Of a stretch of DNA of 10,213 bases, positions 8,549 through 10,213 are shown one piece after another. Position 1 is the stretch's first letter. The number at the start of each line of letters is the position of its first letter. A program made the position numbers and the translations under genes. This stretch comes from an uncultured Porphyromonadaceae bacterium (GTDB lineage: Bacteria > Bacteroidota > Bacteroidia > Bacteroidales > Muribaculaceae). The notes beneath the pieces are model-generated. The model did not search any database. It saw nothing but the letters and a program-made list of their open reading frames with translations, and was not told where the DNA came from. The stretch covers positions 1-10,213 of the forward strand of contig CAMWKC010000063.1 in NCBI GenBank assembly GCA_947174735.1, read 5' to 3'.

Positions 8549-10018
8549 TTATTTATCAGGATGGGTTGTTATGTACACATCCCATACTAAAGGATCATTA
8601 TAAGCCTTTTCTAAAGTTGGCCATGGTGAACATTCAGGACACCAATGCCCACCTAACGCTACAGCAGCGGGAGAAGAATAGAATACATGTCCCAAATTAC
8701 ATTTCCACACGAGGGATGTTTTCATATCTCCTGTAATCATAGTTTCTGACAGACAGATACCGCCACGTCTTTGAGCAAGCGATTGCATATCCTTAAGACA
8801 TAAATCAGATGAAGAAGCTTGTCTGTCATATCCTAAATCCAATATGCGATAATTTTTATTTTCAACAGAAGGTTTAGGAATTAATGTCTGTGGCCAATCT
8901 TCATTAATAGGACCTGGAATAAAAAAGGCATTTAGCTGCGCTTCATTTTTTTCCTTTTTCCAACCCAAAGGGCCAAATTTGGTATCAGAAGCCACATATC
9001 TCATAAACAGTTTAATAATACTGGCAGGAATGAGATTGGCTAAACGAAAATATATAGGAAGTTTTTTAGACATATTCCTAAAATACTCCATAGCAGTTAT
9101 ATCTTTTCTAAATGGCACAATCTGATTAAGGTGATCAGAACTCCAGTACCATATTCCGTGAAAGTTTCGCTGGGCAAACCATGATACTTCAAATATTTTC
9201 TCAGGAGGAGGACAGGAAAGGGCTTTTAACAGCATTGTCTCAAATTCATAATTAGTCAGACGAAAAGATTTACCGCTACCTATATCGAAAAAATGTCCCC
9301 ATATCTCTTCTGACACATCAGTTCTACAAATTGCAGTCATAAGGGCCGCTGAATCTTCAACAGTAGACCATTCTAAGACACCATTTATAGGAACATGAAA
9401 AGTTATTGGATCATTACCTTTATATAATAATTCTTTTGATAAAATACCTGATTGACGTAGAGATACCCATCTTTTAAGATTCGATTCAACTACTATTCTT
9501 TCTGCAAGAATCTTAGATAAAGCATAATAATCATACATAGCTGGAAGCATCGGATCTCCGGGTCCTCCCCAATGTAAAGGTACGGCTCGAGGTCCGTACT
9601 GAGCTACAGAGCCTATATATACAAATCTTGTGCTTTCGCTCTGATTCATGTCTGTAATGGCATTTATCAGATTTTTCACCGCTTCTACATTAACTTTTAA
9701 TGTAAGTTCTGGAACATAATCAGCCTTAGGAGATACAAGTCCTCCCATGTGTAGCACTATATCAGCATTTTCTATTAATTGCTTTACCTTATCTATATTA
9801 AGTAGATCACCCCATACTACCTTAACATTAGAATAGCTTAACCATTTTTTTACTAGTCTACGATTCTTTTTGGACGGACGTACTAAAAGTCTTAGGCAAG
9901 TAGTGTTATCTTTTTCACATAACAATGCTTCTACTGTTGCTTTACCCATGGTTCCGGTTGCCCCAGTAATAGCTATTACTGAATGTAACTTAGAGGTGGA
10001 TGATAACGAAGAAAGCAT
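8549..10018 (-). CDS. NAD(P)-dependent epimerase/dehydratase-type protein with a C-terminal zinc-binding domain
   Basis: The first 300 or so of 489 residues form an extended short-chain dehydrogenase/reductase fold. The nucleotide-binding GxxGxxG is at G19, G22 and G25 (TGATGTMG). A GDL motif is at 70-72, and the catalytic set is S137 (YIGSVAQYG) with Y165 and K169 (YALSK). The substrate is unknown; sugar-nucleotide, steroid-like and isoprenoid substrates all occur in this family. Residues 320-400 have no recognisable domain. The tail (about 405-465) holds LAQRRGGICLSE, then WKCNLGH (C440, H444) and HWCPEC (C460, C463). This is a CxxxH...CxxC zinc-binding pattern like the treble-clef repeats otherwise seen in nuclease-associated and other DNA-related proteins. 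The only Met before the Rossmann motif is at position 1, so the start is secure. It is the first gene after a good promoter and lies 52 bases ahead of radA. The dehydrogenase fold is certain; the function is not. Confidence 0.85.
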   Translation of the reverse strand: MLSSLSSTSKLHSVIAITGATGTMGKATVEALLCEKDNTTCLRLLVRPSKKNRRLVKKWLSYSNVKVVWGDLLNIDKVKQLIENADIVLHMGGLVSPKADYVPELTLKVNVEAVKNLINAITDMNQSESTRFVYIGSVAQYGPRAVPLHWGGPGDPMLPAMYDYYALSKILAERIVVESNLKRWVSLRQSGILSKELLYKGNDPITFHVPINGVLEWSTVEDSAALMTAICRTDVSEEIWGHFFDIGSGKSFRLTNYEFETMLLKALSCPPPEKIFEVSWFAQRNFHGIWYWSSDHLNQIVPFRKDITAMEYFRNMSKKLPIYFRLANLIPASIIKLFMRYVASDTKFGPLGWKKEKNEAQLNAFFIPGPINEDWPQTLIPKPSVENKNYRILDLGYDRQASSSDLCLKDMQSLAQRRGGICLSETMITGDMKTSLVWKCNLGHVFYSSPAAVALGGHWCPECSPWPTLEKAYNDPLVWDVYITTHPDK

Positions 10019-10059
10019 ATAGAACTATACATTATTATAAATAAGTTTGATATTTACCG

Positions 10060-10091
10060 CAAAAATAAGAAAATAAACAATCTATTCCAAA
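10060..10091 (-). promoter_or_regulatory. Promoter for the epimerase-radA-porin-ftsE group
   Basis: On the minus strand TTTG (10091-10088) is followed after 20 bases by TATTTTTG (10067-10060). Both elements match the Bacteroidota -33 and -7 consensus exactly and the spacing is normal. Transcription would begin near 10053, about 35 bases ahead of the ATG at 10018. The rest of 10019-10213 is very AT-rich and I see no gene, RNA or clear repeat in it. Confidence 0.7.
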
Positions 10092-10213
10092 TATTATATA
10101 TTGTAGTGGCTTTTATTAACATAATATTTATTATATCTAAAAGATACAAAATCTATTATTTTAACTACTCTTTATTATTTTTTCTATTTATCTACTAATT
10201 AGCTAATTATAAA

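Overview
The window looks like chromosomal DNA from a Bacteroidota, most likely order Bacteroidales; a Prevotella/Bacteroides-type organism is plausible, but the genus cannot be fixed. The reasons are AT-rich DNA, weak or absent Shine-Dalgarno sites, promoters that fit the Bacteroidota TTTG / TAnnTTTG pattern, a split mutA-mutB methylmalonyl-CoA mutase, and proteins of Bacteroidota character. All seven genes lie on the minus strand, so the order below follows transcription, from high to low coordinates.

Positions 10213-8549 hold an AT-rich leader with a good promoter (TTTG, 20-base spacer, TATTTTTG). It is followed by an NAD(P)-dependent epimerase/dehydratase-type protein with an unusual C-terminal zinc-binding tail. 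Positions 8496-5010 hold radA (recombination ATPase), a DcaP-like outer-membrane porin and ftsE (ABC ATPase of the cell-division FtsEX complex). Gaps in this group are 52, 23 and 74 bases with no convincing terminator, so the four genes may form one mixed-function transcription unit. No single pathway links them; they read as housekeeping and envelope genes.

Positions 4949-794 hold a separate unit with its own promoter and a leader of about 108 bases. It carries mutA and mutB, only two bases apart, which encode the two subunits of adenosylcobalamin-dependent methylmalonyl-CoA mutase. This enzyme interconverts succinyl-CoA and methylmalonyl-CoA, the key step of the succinate-propionate fermentation route. 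The unit ends at a strong hairpin at 721-750.

Positions 681-1 hold the N-terminal 227 codons of a membrane histidine kinase that runs off the window. Its H-box has asparagine where the phospho-accepting histidine should be.

Most of the window is ordinary core genome and I see no mobile element, CRISPR array, RNA gene or defence system. The two points most worth checking are the His-to-Asn kinase and the dehydrogenase/zinc-finger fusion.
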